From assembly GCA_051006215.1 (NCBI GenBank), contig JBPCIO010000201.1, positions 1 to 6,307 of the forward strand: a stretch of 6,307 bases of DNA. Direction: 5' to 3'. Below, piece after piece: positions 5,730 through 6,307 of the stretch; the stretch's first letter is position 1; every line of letters begins with the position of its first letter. The stretch is from CF-72 sp051006215. Its GTDB lineage: Bacteria > Chloroflexota > UBA6077 > CF-72. A model generated the notes under the pieces. It was not told where the DNA came from and ran no database searches. It saw only the letters and a list, made by a program, of their open reading frames with translations. The translations under genes and the position numbers were made by a program.

Positions 5730-6307
5730 CTAGTTCAGCCTGGTCGCCTGCGGCAAGACGCCCTGGGCGATCTCCCGAATGTGTTCGAGATCGGACATGT
5801 CAAGCACCTGCAGGTACACCCGCTGGGTGCCGACCTCGTGATACTGCGCTAGCCGTTCAACCACTTCGGCCGCCGTGCCACACAGACCCTGCTCGCGCAG
5901 CTGAGGTATCTCCCGGCGGATGGCCGCCGCGCGCTTGTTGAGCGTGGCTGAATCCTTGGCGCAACATACCGTGAGCGCCGCCGAGTACACCAGCGAGCTC
6001 GGATCACGTCCGACTGCCTCACACGCCTGGCGCACTCGCGAAAATCGCTCCGCGGTTGTGTCGGGGCCCTGGAACCCTACGTTGAAGTCGTCGGCGTAGA
6101 GCGCTGCCAGGTGCGGCGTACGCTTTGGGCCGCCCCCGCCAATCACAATCGGCGGCCGTGGCCGCTGGACAGGTTTCGGTAGCCCTGGCGAATCGGTAAC
6201 CTGATAGCACCTGCCCGCGAAGGAGAACGGCGTCCCGGCCGGAGTCGTCCACAAGCCGGTGATGATCGCCAGCTGCTCCTGCAATCGATCGAACCGCTCC
6301 CCAAGCG
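5730..6307 (-). CDS. LLM-class F420-dependent oxidoreductase, C-terminal part (5' end outside window)
   Basis: About 192 codons of a luciferase-like oxidoreductase are visible, running off the right edge without a start. The reading continues through LGERFDRLQEQLAIITGLWT at the edge and on to FSFAGRCYQVTDSPGLPKPV, followed by QRPRPPIVIGGGGPKRTPHL and ALYADDFNVGF. The ERFDRLEEQL..LWTT, LPKPvQRPrPPIviGGGGPkRT and YADdfN motifs are characteristic of the actinobacterial/Chloroflexota F420-dependent LLM subfamily (the TIGR03560 type, from memory). Residues in the GGGGP turn contribute to the barrel end where the cofactor binds (family inference). The substrate is unknown. It is clearly a different subfamily from the oxidoreductase next to leuA, so the two are not a recent duplication. 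The stop TAG (5732-5730) is 4 bp from the convergent DUF72 stop, with no terminator hairpin between them. Confidence 0.93.
   Translation of the reverse strand, partial: LGERFDRLQEQLAIITGLWTTPAGTPFSFAGRCYQVTDSPGLPKPVQRPRPPIVIGGGGPKRTPHLAALYADDFNVGFQGPDTTAERFSRVRQACEAVGRDPSSLVYSAALTVCCAKDSATLNKRAAAIRREIPQLREQGLCGTAAEVVERLAQYHEVGTQRVYLQVLDMSDLEHIREIAQGVLPQATRLN

Overview
The window is GC-rich bacterial DNA, probably from a soil-type bacterium of the Chloroflexota or a neighbouring actinobacteria-like lineage. That placement is an inference from three things: a Tad/Flp-pilus-type surface module with a Thr-Pro repeat tail, two luciferase-like (LLM) oxidoreductases of the coenzyme-F420 type, and a long LeuA of the mycobacterial type. 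No RNA gene, CRISPR array, insertion sequence or phage gene was found.

Left part (1-1419, + strand): the end of a Tad pilus-type cluster. An open frame enters from the left edge and ends at TAA 152-154. It abuts a GTG-started TadG/TadE-like pseudopilin (155-760), which is followed 8 nt later by a GTG-started Flp-like prepilin (769-1419). The prepilin carries an Ig-like domain and a Thr-Pro tail. The very tight spacing and the lack of Shine-Dalgarno sequences suggest translational coupling.

1420-2005: about 590 bp with no convincing gene. It holds two notable inverted repeats, 1576-1595 and 1944-1975. The second lies about 30 nt past the stop of the converging operon and may be its terminator.

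Middle (2006-4931, - strand): a probable operon reading right to left. It contains a small zinc-ribbon gene broken by an in-frame amber codon (4931-4665), then 2-isopropylmalate synthase leuA (ATG at 4756, stop at 3059), then 12 nt later an LLM-class flavin/F420-dependent oxidoreductase (3046-2006). LeuA commits 2-oxoisovalerate to leucine synthesis. No other leucine gene is nearby.

Right part: an 86-bp divergent intergenic region separates the zinc-ribbon gene from a + strand DUF72 (YecE-like) gene (5018-5725). That gene converges, with 4 bp between stop codons, on a second LLM-class F420-dependent oxidoreductase (- strand, stop at 5730) whose 5' end lies beyond the window.

The best candidates for follow-up are the amber-interrupted zinc ribbon ahead of leuA and the modular Ig/Thr-Pro pilin. 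I did not see a clearly new multi-gene system.
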